The notes under the pieces are model-generated. The model did not search any database. It saw nothing but the letters and a program-made list of their open reading frames with translations, and was not told the origin of the DNA. From contig JAEYHZ010000022.1 in NCBI GenBank assembly GCA_023409265.1, forward strand, positions 434,001-498,000: a stretch of 64,000 nt of DNA, read 5' to 3'. Each line of letters begins with the position of its first letter. The stretch's first letter is position 1. This document shows, in pieces, positions 35,480 to 46,100 of the stretch. A program made the position numbers and the translations under genes. Origin of the DNA: Bacillota bacterium (GTDB taxonomy: Bacteria > Bacillota > Clostridia > Acetivibrionales > DSM-1351).

Positions 35480-37318
35480 ATGCGAAATAAGTATTTAAAA
35501 AAACGTAAAATTTCATTTCTAAAATTCTGTCAGCTTATTAGAATAAAGAATTTCAGCATTCGTGCCCAGCTCATTTTAGGTTTTGGTCTAATTCTGTTTA
35601 TCATGATTCTTTTATCCTTTATTACCTTTATCAGCTATAGCAGGGACAAGGAAAAAAGCACCATGTTAGCCGTAGAAAAAATGAGTCTGCAGACCATCCG
35701 TAAGCTGGATGATCATATCAACAACATGAGCAACATTTCAAAGGCTCTACTTTTAAAGGATGAAAACGGCCATTATAATACAGCTTTTAAAAAGCTGGAT
35801 ATTTCCAATTATTCCGGAAGCCTGGATATGGAATTCACAAAGTCCTTTAACAGAGAAACCTTCAGCATGATGTACTTCAATCCCGATATACATTCCATCT
35901 GCGCCTTTAATCTTGAAGGCCAAGGCGGATATTCTGTTCAGAATGGAATCCTTTATATCCCTGATTTTAAGCCAGCAAGCCATAGTTGGTTTGATGAAAG
36001 CGTCAAAGCCAGAGGCTCTCCAATTTATCTGGGTACCTTTGACCTAGCCAATACTTCAAAAAAAGGAAAAAGTGTCTATGTTTTTTCGGTCGCAAGAGCA
36101 TTAATGAAGGTAGAGGATAATAAGGCTATCGGTGTTATTTTAGTTAACAGCGGAATCGACTATATCGATAAAATTGTTTCGGAGACTCTGATGGTACCCA
36201 ATCAAAAAAGTATAATCGTAGACCGTAACTCCCAAATCGTATATGATACTGACAAGAGTGATATTACCGGTGTTTTTGACCATAAGCTGCTGGACAGACT
36301 TAATCAGAGTAATGGTGTCCTGAAGGATGTGAAGATTCAGGGGCAAGACTGCCTTATCACCAGCCAGACCTCCGGATTGACAGGTTGGACACTGATTAAC
36401 ATCATACAATTGAAGGAGCTTAATAAAAATATTAATCAGATGGCTGCAGTTACTTCCATCATCACCATAATCATGGTTTTAATTGCACTGTTATTTGTCA
36501 TTCTTTTCTCCTATAAAATCACCGTTCCTGTTAAAAAGCTGATGCTGCTCATGAGTTTGGTGGAAAAGGGAAATTTTGATGTACGGATTCGAATGGATAG
36601 TAAAAACGAGCTAGGCAAGCTGGCCCGTACCTTCAATAAGATGACAGTCCGGGTTAAAAAGCTGATTACTGATGTTTACTTGGAGAAAATCAACCAGCGG
36701 GAGCTTGAACTCCAAATGCTAAAAAATCAGATCAATCCTCACTTTTTATACAACACCCTGGAGTCCATGCGCATGGTTGCTGAATACAACAACATTCCCA
36801 AAATAGCAGATATGGCGTTCCTGTTGGGCAAAATCCTACGTTTTGGTATTAATACCAGCAAAGAAATTGTTTCGGTAAAAGAGGAGCTAGAATATTTAAA
36901 CGATTACATAAAGCTTCAGAATTACCGCTTCGGAAATTCCTTCAAAGCCTCCTTCCTTGTCGACGAAGCCATCCTTGACAGCAGGGTGATCAAGCTGATA
37001 CTCCAACCTGTGGTAGAAAATGCCATCTATCATGGTCTTTCCTCACGAGCGGGGGAGGGTACGCTGGTAATCGCTGCCGAAAAAGCTGGCAAAGACATTA
37101 TTTTTTCTGTTCGTGACAATGGACTTGGTATGAAAAAAGAAACCCTACTGCTGCTAAATGACTATCTTCAGGGGCTTAATAATCAATTCAGCAGCATAGG
37201 TCTCAAAAATGTTCATAAACGTATTCAGCTGTACTATGGTCCCGAATACGGAATCAGGATTGAAAGTATTGAGGGTGAGGGTACATCGGTTATTTTGGCA
37301 GTTCCTGAAAAAAAATAA
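35480..37318 (+). CDS. YesM-type sensor histidine kinase
   Basis: 612 residues. Membrane segments at about 28-50 and 325-350 enclose a Cache-like extracellular sensor. HAMP follows (PVKKLMLLMSLVEKGNFDV), then the His-kinase dimerisation segment with 'NQINPHFLYNTLESM' (phospho-His) and an ATPase domain (QPVVENAIYHG, DNGLGM). ATG 35480 follows AGAGGAGAAA. Partner of the frameshifted YesN encoded divergently; together they probably sense an extracellular sugar and activate the transport operon. Confidence 0.93.
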   Translation: MRNKYLKKRKISFLKFCQLIRIKNFSIRAQLILGFGLILFIMILLSFITFISYSRDKEKSTMLAVEKMSLQTIRKLDDHINNMSNISKALLLKDENGHYNTAFKKLDISNYSGSLDMEFTKSFNRETFSMMYFNPDIHSICAFNLEGQGGYSVQNGILYIPDFKPASHSWFDESVKARGSPIYLGTFDLANTSKKGKSVYVFSVARALMKVEDNKAIGVILVNSGIDYIDKIVSETLMVPNQKSIIVDRNSQIVYDTDKSDITGVFDHKLLDRLNQSNGVLKDVKIQGQDCLITSQTSGLTGWTLINIIQLKELNKNINQMAAVTSIITIIMVLIALLFVILFSYKITVPVKKLMLLMSLVEKGNFDVRIRMDSKNELGKLARTFNKMTVRVKKLITDVYLEKINQRELELQMLKNQINPHFLYNTLESMRMVAEYNNIPKIADMAFLLGKILRFGINTSKEIVSVKEELEYLNDYIKLQNYRFGNSFKASFLVDEAILDSRVIKLILQPVVENAIYHGLSSRAGEGTLVIAAEKAGKDIIFSVRDNGLGMKKETLLLLNDYLQGLNNQFSSIGLKNVHKRIQLYYGPEYGIRIESIEGEGTSVILAVPEKK

Positions 37319-37397
37319 AAGGGATTTTATTAAATTGATACTGTTTCACATGGTGCTGTCCCAATAGCCCTGGTCTAACTCACCGGATATGCATTTT

Positions 37398-39185
37398 TTA
37401 CTGCTTATAGAATTCAACATCATCTGCCTTGTACCAGGAGATTGCCGGCGAATTTGACCAGAATCCCACCGTACACTGGCCATTGGTTACGTTTATATTA
37501 CTGATTGTAATTTGAGTCCATTCCGATGTTTTTGGAATGCTGGCGGTCATTTCCTGACCCCCATATTCTTTTGCGGTCATAAAGGCCGTTCCAAGATTTC
37601 CCTCCGGAGAATATACCCATGCCTTCATTGTATATAACCCGTTTTTAAGTCCTGTGATTGTCTGTCCGGTATAGGTAGAATATGCAGAAGTGCTCCAATG
37701 GGTCATTGCCGTACCGTTGCGTCCTCCGTCTTCAATATAGGATGCACCGGGATTTGAGCCTCCTAAAAACCAGCCGCTTATGCCATTGACATTCAGTGCT
37801 GGAAAGAATCCGGGATTGGTTACCAGATTCTCTCCTGGAGTTGCTTTGGTGCCAGCTTGACCGTCAAACCATACGAGAGAAGTTTCTCCCAGCACATAAT
37901 TGGGGAAGCCGGAACAGGATGTTCTTACTTTTACTGTATGATTTCCTGGCTTAAGTGCATTTGAACCTGCAGACATATAAGTCGCACAAAGAGTTCTCTC
38001 ACTTATGTTGTTCGGCGATATGACCTCTTGAACTCCAGCTGAGCCGCAGGGTACCCCATCAATCTCTATCCATAGGCGTGCAATACCTGTTTGATTCGTT
38101 CCGTTAGGCTGCATTTTTATTTTTGCATCAAAGAATACAACTCCATTGTGATCAGATGGTATGTACACATTCTCGGTGGCAAGATCAAGTGTGGTTCCGA
38201 ATCCACTACCGCTGCCATCCCCCACAAACTGGTAGTCGATGGTATTCCAGGTATCGGAATTATTCGCAGCCGAACCGGAAACTACCTGTTCGCCTGCCAA
38301 AACAACCAATGCCGTTGAAGATCCGACTTTGTACTGACATGGATTCTCTCCATCCACTGTCCTCCACGGAAGTTCTGAGGCTTCCAGGGATATGTTATGA
38401 CTTCCGCTTTTTTTAATATATGCATGACAAAATATCGGTGCATGGAGCTCGGCCGGTCCCCAGATATCATTAACCGTCCATTGTCCCTCATTGTTGGGCA
38501 AGGAATTGCCGTCGCAGAAAATTCCCAGCATGGCATCACCATCATGATTACCATAAATAACTCTCCCCGACCCCATGGCAATTATGGGTCCCGAACTGGG
38601 GTTAACCGTACAGCTTAAAATTTTTGAATGAGGAATTGGAGTTCCGGGCTGTATTCCGTTAGTTGTAAAATTATATATCTGGCTATCACTACCTAACGTA
38701 TCCATCTGCATGTCCACTGTGACATTGGTCATTATCGACAGGTTTGAACCTGCTCCGATCATTAAATTGCCTGCTCCGCTATAATACTTCGCAACAAGGG
38801 AAAAGGTATGTGTTCCTGCTCCCACCGTCACTCCGGCCACACAATCATATGAGTGCTGGGCTTTCAACGAGGAACTGCTCCAATCAAGAATCGATGCATT
38901 TCCGATATACTCCGAATCCACCTTAAGCTGCATCCCGGCACAGATATTCGATGAGGAGAAATACCTTCCGGCAGAAGATATATATACCTTAGTAGCTGAA
39001 GAAAAGGTTATGGTTTTTGTCAGTATTGTCGTAGTACCGGTTACGGTTGTATCACTCCCCAGAGAAAGATATTGTGAGTCACTCCCTGCTGCCGAAATGG
39101 TCATTGGACCCAAAATAGTCATAATCATTGCAGATATAATCAGGATTGAAAAGAACTTAAAAAACTTATTCCTTTTTAATTTCAT
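37398..39185 (-). CDS. secreted multi-domain carbohydrate-binding protein
   Basis: 595 residues. Signal peptide in the first ~32 (hydrophobic core FSILIISAMIMTILGP), cleavage near SAAG. The mature part looks like three beta-rich jelly-roll-like modules (~40-165, ~170-300, ~310-445) and a C-terminal CBM4/9-like carbohydrate-binding module (~455-595, beginning LVTNPGF). No catalytic domain, dockerin, S-layer or sortase signal seen. ATG 39185 has GGAGG upstream. Its promoter carries the same direct-repeat site as the transport operon, so it is probably a co-induced surface or free binding protein. Confidence 0.8.
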   Translation of the reverse strand: MKLKRNKFFKFFSILIISAMIMTILGPMTISAAGSDSQYLSLGSDTTVTGTTTILTKTITFSSATKVYISSAGRYFSSSNICAGMQLKVDSEYIGNASILDWSSSSLKAQHSYDCVAGVTVGAGTHTFSLVAKYYSGAGNLMIGAGSNLSIMTNVTVDMQMDTLGSDSQIYNFTTNGIQPGTPIPHSKILSCTVNPSSGPIIAMGSGRVIYGNHDGDAMLGIFCDGNSLPNNEGQWTVNDIWGPAELHAPIFCHAYIKKSGSHNISLEASELPWRTVDGENPCQYKVGSSTALVVLAGEQVVSGSAANNSDTWNTIDYQFVGDGSGSGFGTTLDLATENVYIPSDHNGVVFFDAKIKMQPNGTNQTGIARLWIEIDGVPCGSAGVQEVISPNNISERTLCATYMSAGSNALKPGNHTVKVRTSCSGFPNYVLGETSLVWFDGQAGTKATPGENLVTNPGFFPALNVNGISGWFLGGSNPGASYIEDGGRNGTAMTHWSTSAYSTYTGQTITGLKNGLYTMKAWVYSPEGNLGTAFMTAKEYGGQEMTASIPKTSEWTQITISNINVTNGQCTVGFWSNSPAISWYKADDVEFYKQ

Positions 39186-39315
39186 AATCTGACCTCCTAT
39201 AATTTTTCGTGTCACATTCCATTATCTGTATCTCATTACAACTTGTTAAAGCTATACTTGGTATCACCTTCATTCCCTTATTTATTTGCCCCTCCAAACA
39301 ATATTCTCATTTTAA

Positions 39316-39344
39316 ATTATAGGAATTAAATAAAAATATTTAAA
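39316..39344 (-). promoter_or_regulatory. promoter of the secreted carbohydrate-binding protein gene
   Basis: Minus strand: TTTAAA (39344-39339), 17 bp, TATAAT (39321-39316), with the same geometry as the transport-operon promoter. Confidence 0.72.
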
Positions 39345-39380
39345 TGACATAAAATACTATTTTTTTGCATTTTTTACGAT
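39344..39380 (-). promoter_or_regulatory. second copy of the direct-repeat activator site
   Basis: Minus strand: ATCGTA-N5-TGCAAA then ATAGTA-N5-TGTCAT, 20 bp apart, touching the -35. Matches 33674-33710 in sequence, spacing and position relative to the promoter. Confidence 0.7.
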
Positions 39381-39392
39381 ATTGCTGCACTT

Positions 39393-39433
39393 TGAAAAAA
39401 CCGCCTGTAAATGGATTACCCCTTCAGGCGGTT
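39393..39433 (-). terminator. second terminator downstream of rpoC
   Basis: Minus strand: AACCGCCTG...CAGGCGG followed by TTTTTTC. It lies between the first rpoC terminator and the activator site, so it insulates the island from RNA polymerase operon transcription. Confidence 0.75.
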
Positions 39434-39586
39434 ATAATTTTGCTGATATTTAATGTTCACGTTAACAGAGGATTCCACCTGAATCTTTTTTGCATAGTCC
39501 ATATAATGCAAAGCTTACTGCCTAGAGCAAGTGAAACCCATGGAATACTTCCGAATTAATATTTTATTACTTTTGCACATATAACA

Positions 39587-39617
39587 AAGCAAGTATCCGT
39601 CGAGCAGATACTTGCTT
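39587..39617 (-). terminator. first terminator after rpoC
   Basis: Perfect 11-bp stem (AAGCAAGTATC / GATACTTGCTT) directly past the rpoC stop; tail TTTGTTATAT. Confidence 0.75.
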
Positions 39618-39635
39618 AGTTATATTTATTAATAA

Positions 39636-42600
39636 TTATTCAATAACATTGCTGATGCTAATATCCTTATAGCGGCTCATACCTGTACCTGCAGGGATAA
39701 GCTTACCAATGATAACATTTTCCTTAAGACCTACGAGTGGATCTACCTTGCCCTTGATGGCTGCTTCGGTAAGAACTCTGGTAGTTTCCTGGAAGGAGGC
39801 AGCTGATAAGAAGGATTCTGTAGCAAGTGACGCCTTTGTTATACCCAACAAAGTACGTTCTCCTGTTGCAGGATTTAAGCCTGCTTCAACAGCTTTATCA
39901 TTCTCACGTTCGAATTCAAATATATCAACCAGTCCGCCTGGCAACAGATTTGTATCACCGGCATCCTCTATCTTAACTTTTCTCATCATCTGTCTTACTA
40001 TAACTTCAATGTGCTTGTCGTTGATATCAACACCCTGCATTCTGTAAACTCTCTGAACTTCCTGCAGCAGGTAAGCCTGAACACCTCTGATTCCCTTTAT
40101 CTTAAGGATATCATGCGGGTTAACTGAACCTTCTGTCAATTCATCACCGGCTTCGACAACATCTCCGTCATATACCTTGATTCTTGAACCGTATGGTATC
40201 TGATAGGATTTGGTTTCGCCATCTTCTGCTGTTATGATAACCTCTCTCTTTTTCTTTGAGTCGGATAACTTAACAGTACCCGGTATTTCAGATATTATTG
40301 CAAGACCCTTTGGTCTTCTGGCTTCAAACAATTCCTCGACACGGGGGAGACCCTGGGTAATATCATCACCCGCAACACCACCGGTGTGGAAGGTTCTCAT
40401 TGTAAGCTGTGTACCAGGCTCACCGATTGACTGGGCTGCGATAATACCTACTGCTTCACCCACATTCACGGCATCTCCTGTAGCAAGGTTTGATCCATAG
40501 CACTTGGCACATATTCCAACTTCGGAGTGGCAAGTGAGGACAGATCTTATCTTGACCTTCTTGTTACCAGCTTTAACAATTTTATCTGCAACTTTTTCAG
40601 TTATTACATCATCCTTGCGGTGAATTACTTCACCTGTGGTTTGATCAACAATATCATCAATTGTATATCTTCCAACAAGTCTTTCGGACAATGGTTCTAT
40701 TACTTCTGTGCCATCTTTAACGTCGCCAATTTCGATACCCTTATCGGTTCCACAGTCAAGCTCTCTGACGATAACATCCTGTGATACGTCAACAAGACGT
40801 CTTGTAAGGTAACCTGAGTCGGCAGTTCTGAGCGCTGTATCGGCCAAACCTTTTCTGGCACCGTGAGTTGAAATAAAGAATTCCAAAACGTTAAGTCCTT
40901 CACGGAAGTTTGATTTGATTGGTATCTCGATGGTCTTACCTGAGGTATCGGCCATCAAACCTCTCATACCGGCCAGCTGTTTGATCTGGTTTATGTTACC
41001 TCTCGCTCCTGACTGGGACATCATGTAAACAGGGTTGAATCTGTCAAGGTTGTCAATAAGAGCTTTGGTAATATTTTCACCGGTCTCGGTCCACGCACTG
41101 ATAACAGAATTGTACCTTTCTTCGTTGGATATGAGACCTCTCTTGTACTGCTTAACTATATTGTCAATTGTATTTTCAGTTTCCTGCAAATACTGTTTCT
41201 TTATTTCAGGTATAACCATATCGGATACGCTGATGGTTATTGCGCCTCTGGTTGAGTACTTGAAGCCCAGAGCCTTGATCTTGTCAAGGATAACTGCAGT
41301 CTTGGTTGTACCGTGAACCCTAATACATTTATCAATAATCTTACCGAGTTCCTTTTTGCCAACCAGGAAGTTTACTTCCAAGTCAAACTGTTTATCCGGA
41401 TCGGATCTGTCCACAAACCCAAGATCTTGTGGTATCGCTTCATTAAATATAAGTCTGCCCGGAGTACATGCAATAAGACTTCTCCTCTTTACTCCGTCTA
41501 TCACCTTTTCAATACGAACCCTGATCTGCGCATGGAGTCCGAGAACCCCTTCCTGGTAAGCCATCAGCACTTCGTTCATGCTTCCGAATACCTTTCCGTC
41601 TCCCGGTTCGTTTGGTTTTTCAATTGTCAGGTAATAACTACCCAAAACCATGTCCTGAGTAGGAACTGTTATTGGCTTTCCATCCTTTGGAGCCAACAGG
41701 TTGTTTGCCGACAGCATAAGGAATCTTGCTTCGGACTGTGCTTCAGCTGACAATGGTACGTGAACAGCCATCTGGTCACCGTCGAAGTCAGCGTTGTAAG
41801 CGGAGCATACCAGAGGGTGGAGCTTCAAAGCTCTACCTTCAACAAGCACAGGTTCAAACGCTTGTATACCAAGTCTGTGAAGTGTAGGCGCACGGTTAAG
41901 CAATACCGGATGTTCCTTTATTACTTCTTCAAGTACGTCCCATACCTCATTTCTTACTCTTTCAACCATTCTCTTAGCACTCTTTATGTTGTGCGCCAGG
42001 CCGTCGTTAACCAGCTTCTTCATAACAAATGGCTTAAACAGCTCAAGTGCCATTTCCTTAGGCAATCCGCACTGGAATATCTTAAGGTCTGGTCCGACAA
42101 CTATAACTGAACGTCCTGAGTAGTCAACACGCTTACCCAGCAAGTTCTGACGGAAACGTCCCTGTTTACCTTTAAGCATATCGGACAAGGACTTGAGAGG
42201 TCTGTTTCCAGGTCCTGTTACAGGACGTCCTCTTCTTCCGTTATCTATCAGCGCATCAACAGCTTCCTGCAGCATACGCTTTTCGTTTCTGACGATTATA
42301 TCAGGAGCTCCTAAATCAAGAAGCCTTTTTAATCTGTTATTTCTGTTAATAACTCTTCTGTAAAGGTCATTTAAGTCTGAAGTAGCAAATCTTCCGCCGT
42401 CCAGCTGTACCATAGGTCTTAATTCCGGTGGTATAACAGGAACAACATCAAGAATCATCCATTCAGGACGGTTTCCTGAAAGTCTGAATGCTTCAACAAC
42501 TTCCAACCTTTTTACCGCTCTGATTCTCTTTTGTCCAGTAGAATCAACCAGGTCGTTTCTCAACTCTTTTGACAGGCCTTCAAGGTCAATTTCCATAAGC

Positions 42601-43133
42601 AGTTCTTTTACCGCTTCGGCACCCATTGCAGCCTTGAAGCTGAGACCGAACTTTTCAACACTGTCTCTGTATTCCTTCTCGGTAAGCACCTGTTTCTTGG
42701 ACAATGGTGTCTGTCCCGGATCGATTACTACATAGGATGCAAAGTACAGGATCTTTTCAAGAGATCTTGGGGACATATCAAGGATCAAGCCCATTCTGCT
42801 TGGTATGCCCTTAAAATACCAGATATGTGAAACAGGCGCAGCCAGTTCAATGTGACCCATTCTTTCTCTTCTTACTTTAGAGCGGGTAACTTCGACACCA
42901 CATCTGTCACAAACAATTCCCTTATATCTGATTCTTTTATATTTACCGCAATGACATTCCCAGTCCTTTTGGGGTCCGAAAATTCTTTCGCAGAACAAAC
43001 CGTCTCTTTCCGGTTTTAAAGTTCTATAATTTATAGTTTCAGGTTTTTTTACTTCACCTTTTGACCATTCTCTGACCTTTTCCGGAGAAGCTAATCCTAT
43101 TTTTATAGAATCAAAATTGTTCAGTTCAAACAT
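39636..43133 (-). CDS. rpoC: DNA-directed RNA polymerase subunit beta'
   Basis: 1165 residues, intact. Zinc-finger cysteines CHCGKYKRIRYKGIVCDRCG (~60-80), catalytic NADFDGDQMAVH (~450) and the second zinc site CHSEVGICAKCYG (~885). Follows rpoB by 19 bp. In related genomes the L7Ae-like gene and rpsL come next; here the accessory island intervenes. Confidence 0.99.
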   Translation of the reverse strand: MFELNNFDSIKIGLASPEKVREWSKGEVKKPETINYRTLKPERDGLFCERIFGPQKDWECHCGKYKRIRYKGIVCDRCGVEVTRSKVRRERMGHIELAAPVSHIWYFKGIPSRMGLILDMSPRSLEKILYFASYVVIDPGQTPLSKKQVLTEKEYRDSVEKFGLSFKAAMGAEAVKELLMEIDLEGLSKELRNDLVDSTGQKRIRAVKRLEVVEAFRLSGNRPEWMILDVVPVIPPELRPMVQLDGGRFATSDLNDLYRRVINRNNRLKRLLDLGAPDIIVRNEKRMLQEAVDALIDNGRRGRPVTGPGNRPLKSLSDMLKGKQGRFRQNLLGKRVDYSGRSVIVVGPDLKIFQCGLPKEMALELFKPFVMKKLVNDGLAHNIKSAKRMVERVRNEVWDVLEEVIKEHPVLLNRAPTLHRLGIQAFEPVLVEGRALKLHPLVCSAYNADFDGDQMAVHVPLSAEAQSEARFLMLSANNLLAPKDGKPITVPTQDMVLGSYYLTIEKPNEPGDGKVFGSMNEVLMAYQEGVLGLHAQIRVRIEKVIDGVKRRSLIACTPGRLIFNEAIPQDLGFVDRSDPDKQFDLEVNFLVGKKELGKIIDKCIRVHGTTKTAVILDKIKALGFKYSTRGAITISVSDMVIPEIKKQYLQETENTIDNIVKQYKRGLISNEERYNSVISAWTETGENITKALIDNLDRFNPVYMMSQSGARGNINQIKQLAGMRGLMADTSGKTIEIPIKSNFREGLNVLEFFISTHGARKGLADTALRTADSGYLTRRLVDVSQDVIVRELDCGTDKGIEIGDVKDGTEVIEPLSERLVGRYTIDDIVDQTTGEVIHRKDDVITEKVADKIVKAGNKKVKIRSVLTCHSEVGICAKCYGSNLATGDAVNVGEAVGIIAAQSIGEPGTQLTMRTFHTGGVAGDDITQGLPRVEELFEARRPKGLAIISEIPGTVKLSDSKKKREVIITAEDGETKSYQIPYGSRIKVYDGDVVEAGDELTEGSVNPHDILKIKGIRGVQAYLLQEVQRVYRMQGVDINDKHIEVIVRQMMRKVKIEDAGDTNLLPGGLVDIFEFERENDKAVEAGLNPATGERTLLGITKASLATESFLSAASFQETTRVLTEAAIKGKVDPLVGLKENVIIGKLIPAGTGMSRYKDISISNVIE

Positions 43134-43152
43134 AATAGCTTACCTCCCTTCC

Positions 43153-46100
43153 TTAAAAATCTTCGTCGTCAAAGTCTTCACTAAGCTCTTCATCATCTGC
43201 AAACAATTCATCTGTCAATTCGTCCTCAAGATTGTCTCCAGTGCTTATGCTTCCGATATCCAGATCATCTATTTCAAGATCATCCTCTAAAACATCATCT
43301 CTCAATTCGTCGTCAAAATCATTTGTAAGAATAACTTCATCCTCTCTGCCCTCAATATTAACATTGAGCTCTTCAAGGTCATCCTCAACCGATTCTTTAA
43401 TAGCAATTTCTCCCTGTTCTTCAGAGTAAACCTTAACATCGAGTGCAAGGCTCTGGAGTTCTTTAATAAGAACTTTGAAGGACTCAGGAATTCCAGGTTC
43501 AGGAATGTTTTCACCCTTAACGATTGATTCATAGGTTTTTACTCTACCCACAACGTCATCTGATTTAACTGTCAGAATTTCCTGCAGCGTATATGCAGCA
43601 CCATATGCCTCCAGTGCCCAAACTTCCATTTCTCCAAATCTCTGTCCTCCGAACTGAGCTTTACCTCCAAGAGGCTGCTGAGTTACAAGTGAGTATGGAC
43701 CGGTAGAACGGGCATGTATCTTATCGTCAACCAAGTGGGCCAGTTTGAGGTAATACATGTAACCAACGGTTACTCTGTTGTCAAACGGATCACCGGTTCT
43801 GCCATCATAAAGGACTGTCTTACCATCAGCATCTTTACCTGCATTAACCAGAGTATCTCTGATATCTTCTTCTGTTGCGCCGTCGAATACAGGTGTAGCT
43901 ATCTTCCAGCCCAATGCCTTAGCCGCAAAACCAAGATGCACTTCAAGCACCTGACCGATATTCATACGGGAAGGAACGCCCAGAGGGTTAAGCACGATTT
44001 CTAATGGAGTACCATCTGGGAGGAAAGGCATATCTTCTTCAGGGAGTATTCTTGAAATAACACCCTTGTTACCATGTCTTCCTGCCATTTTATCTCCGAC
44101 TGAAATCTTTCTCTTCTGCGCGATATATACTCTTACAAGTTGATTTACTCCCGGTGGCAGTTCGTCTCCATTCTCACGGGTAAATACCTTGACATCAACT
44201 ATAATACCCGATTCACCATGGGGTACTCTCAGAGAAGTATCACGAACTTCTCTTGCCTTTTCACCGAATATAGCTCTCAGCAAGCGTTCTTCGGCTGTAA
44301 GCTCAGTTTCTCCCTTGGGAGTAACCTTACCTACCAGAATATCACCTGCACGAACCTCAGCACCAATTCTGATAATTCCTCTGTCGTCAAGATCCTTCAA
44401 GGCCTCTTCACCCACATTTGGTATATCCCTGGTTATTTCTTCAGGTCCGAGCTTTGTATCTCTGGATTCTGCTTCATATTCTTCAATATGGATAGATGTA
44501 TAAACATCTTCCTTAACAAGTTTTTCATTTATAAGGATAGCATCCTCGTAGTTGTAACCTTCCCATGTCATAAAGCCAATGAGAATGTTTCTGCCCAGAG
44601 CTATTTCGCCATTATCTGTTGATGGACCATCTGCGATAATATCGCCCTTCTCAATAACTTCACCTTTTCTTACTATAGGTCTCTGGTTCAAGCAGGTTCC
44701 CTGATTTGAACGCATATATTTGAGAAGCTTGTATACATCCTTATGTCCGTTCTTGGTCTTTATGGTAATTTCACTTGCAGATACCTTATCAACCACACCG
44801 GCATTCCTAGCAATTACGCAAACACCCGAATCCCTTGCTGCTGTGTACTCTATTCCTGTACCAACAATAGGTGAATCAGCTTTTATAAGGGGTACCGCCT
44901 GACGCTGCATGTTTGAACCCATCAGGGCACGGTTGGCATCGTCATTCTCAAGGAATGGAATCATAGCGGTTGCTACTGATACCATCTGCTTTGGAGATAC
45001 GTCCATATAATCTACTTTATTGCTTTCAACTTCCAATATTTCGTGTTTGTATCTTGCCACTACCTTATTTGACTTAAATCTGCCATCTTGGTCCAACGGT
45101 TCAGTAGCTTGTGCGACGATAAACGGATCTTCTACATCCGCTGTTAGGTATACAATCTTATCTGTAACTTTTCTGTTTTCCTTGTCAACTACTCTGTATG
45201 GCGACTCAATAAAACCGTATTCGTTAACACGTGCATAGGTACTTAAGGAACCTATCAGACCGATGTTTGGTCCTTCAGGAGTTTCTATAGGACACATACG
45301 GCCATAGTGCGAGTGGTGAACGTCACGGACTTCGAAGCCCGCTCTTTCCCTGCTCAAACCACCAGGTCCCAATGCACTGAGTCTTCTCTTGTGAGTCAAT
45401 TCGGCAAGCGGGTTGGTCTGATCCATGAACTGTGACAACTGGCTGCTTCCAAAGAATTCCTTAATGGATGCAGCAACCGGTCTGATATTTATAAGAGCCT
45501 GAGGAGTAACAATGTCAATGTCCTGAATTGTCATTCTTTCCCTTACCACTCTTTCCATTCTGGACAAACCTATTCTGAACTGGTTCTGTAACAATTCCCC
45601 TACCGAACGGAGTCTTCTGTTACCCAGGTGGTCAATATCATCAATTGTACCGATACCGTAATCGAGATTAATTATATAGTTAATTGAAGATATAATATCA
45701 TCAACAGTAATATGTTTTGGTATCAAATCATTTATTCTTTCGGCAAGTGCCTTTTTGATCTGTTCCAAGCCATTATTGTTATCCAGTATTTCCTTCAGAA
45801 CTGCATACTGAACCTTTTCTGTAATCCCTATATCTGTGACATCAAAATCAACAAATGCCCGTATATCAACTGTCTTATTACCAATAACCTTGATAGACTT
45901 TCCTTCAACAGTCACAAATACAACATTAACGCCGGAATTCTGTACCAATTCGGCTTTATCCCTGGTTATGAGTTCACCTGCTTCAACAAGTACTTCACCT
46001 GTTTCGGCAGATACTATATTTTCAGCAGCAATCTGACCATTAATCATATTTGATATTGAAAGCTTTTTATTAAATTTGAATCTACCAAACTTGGCCAGGT

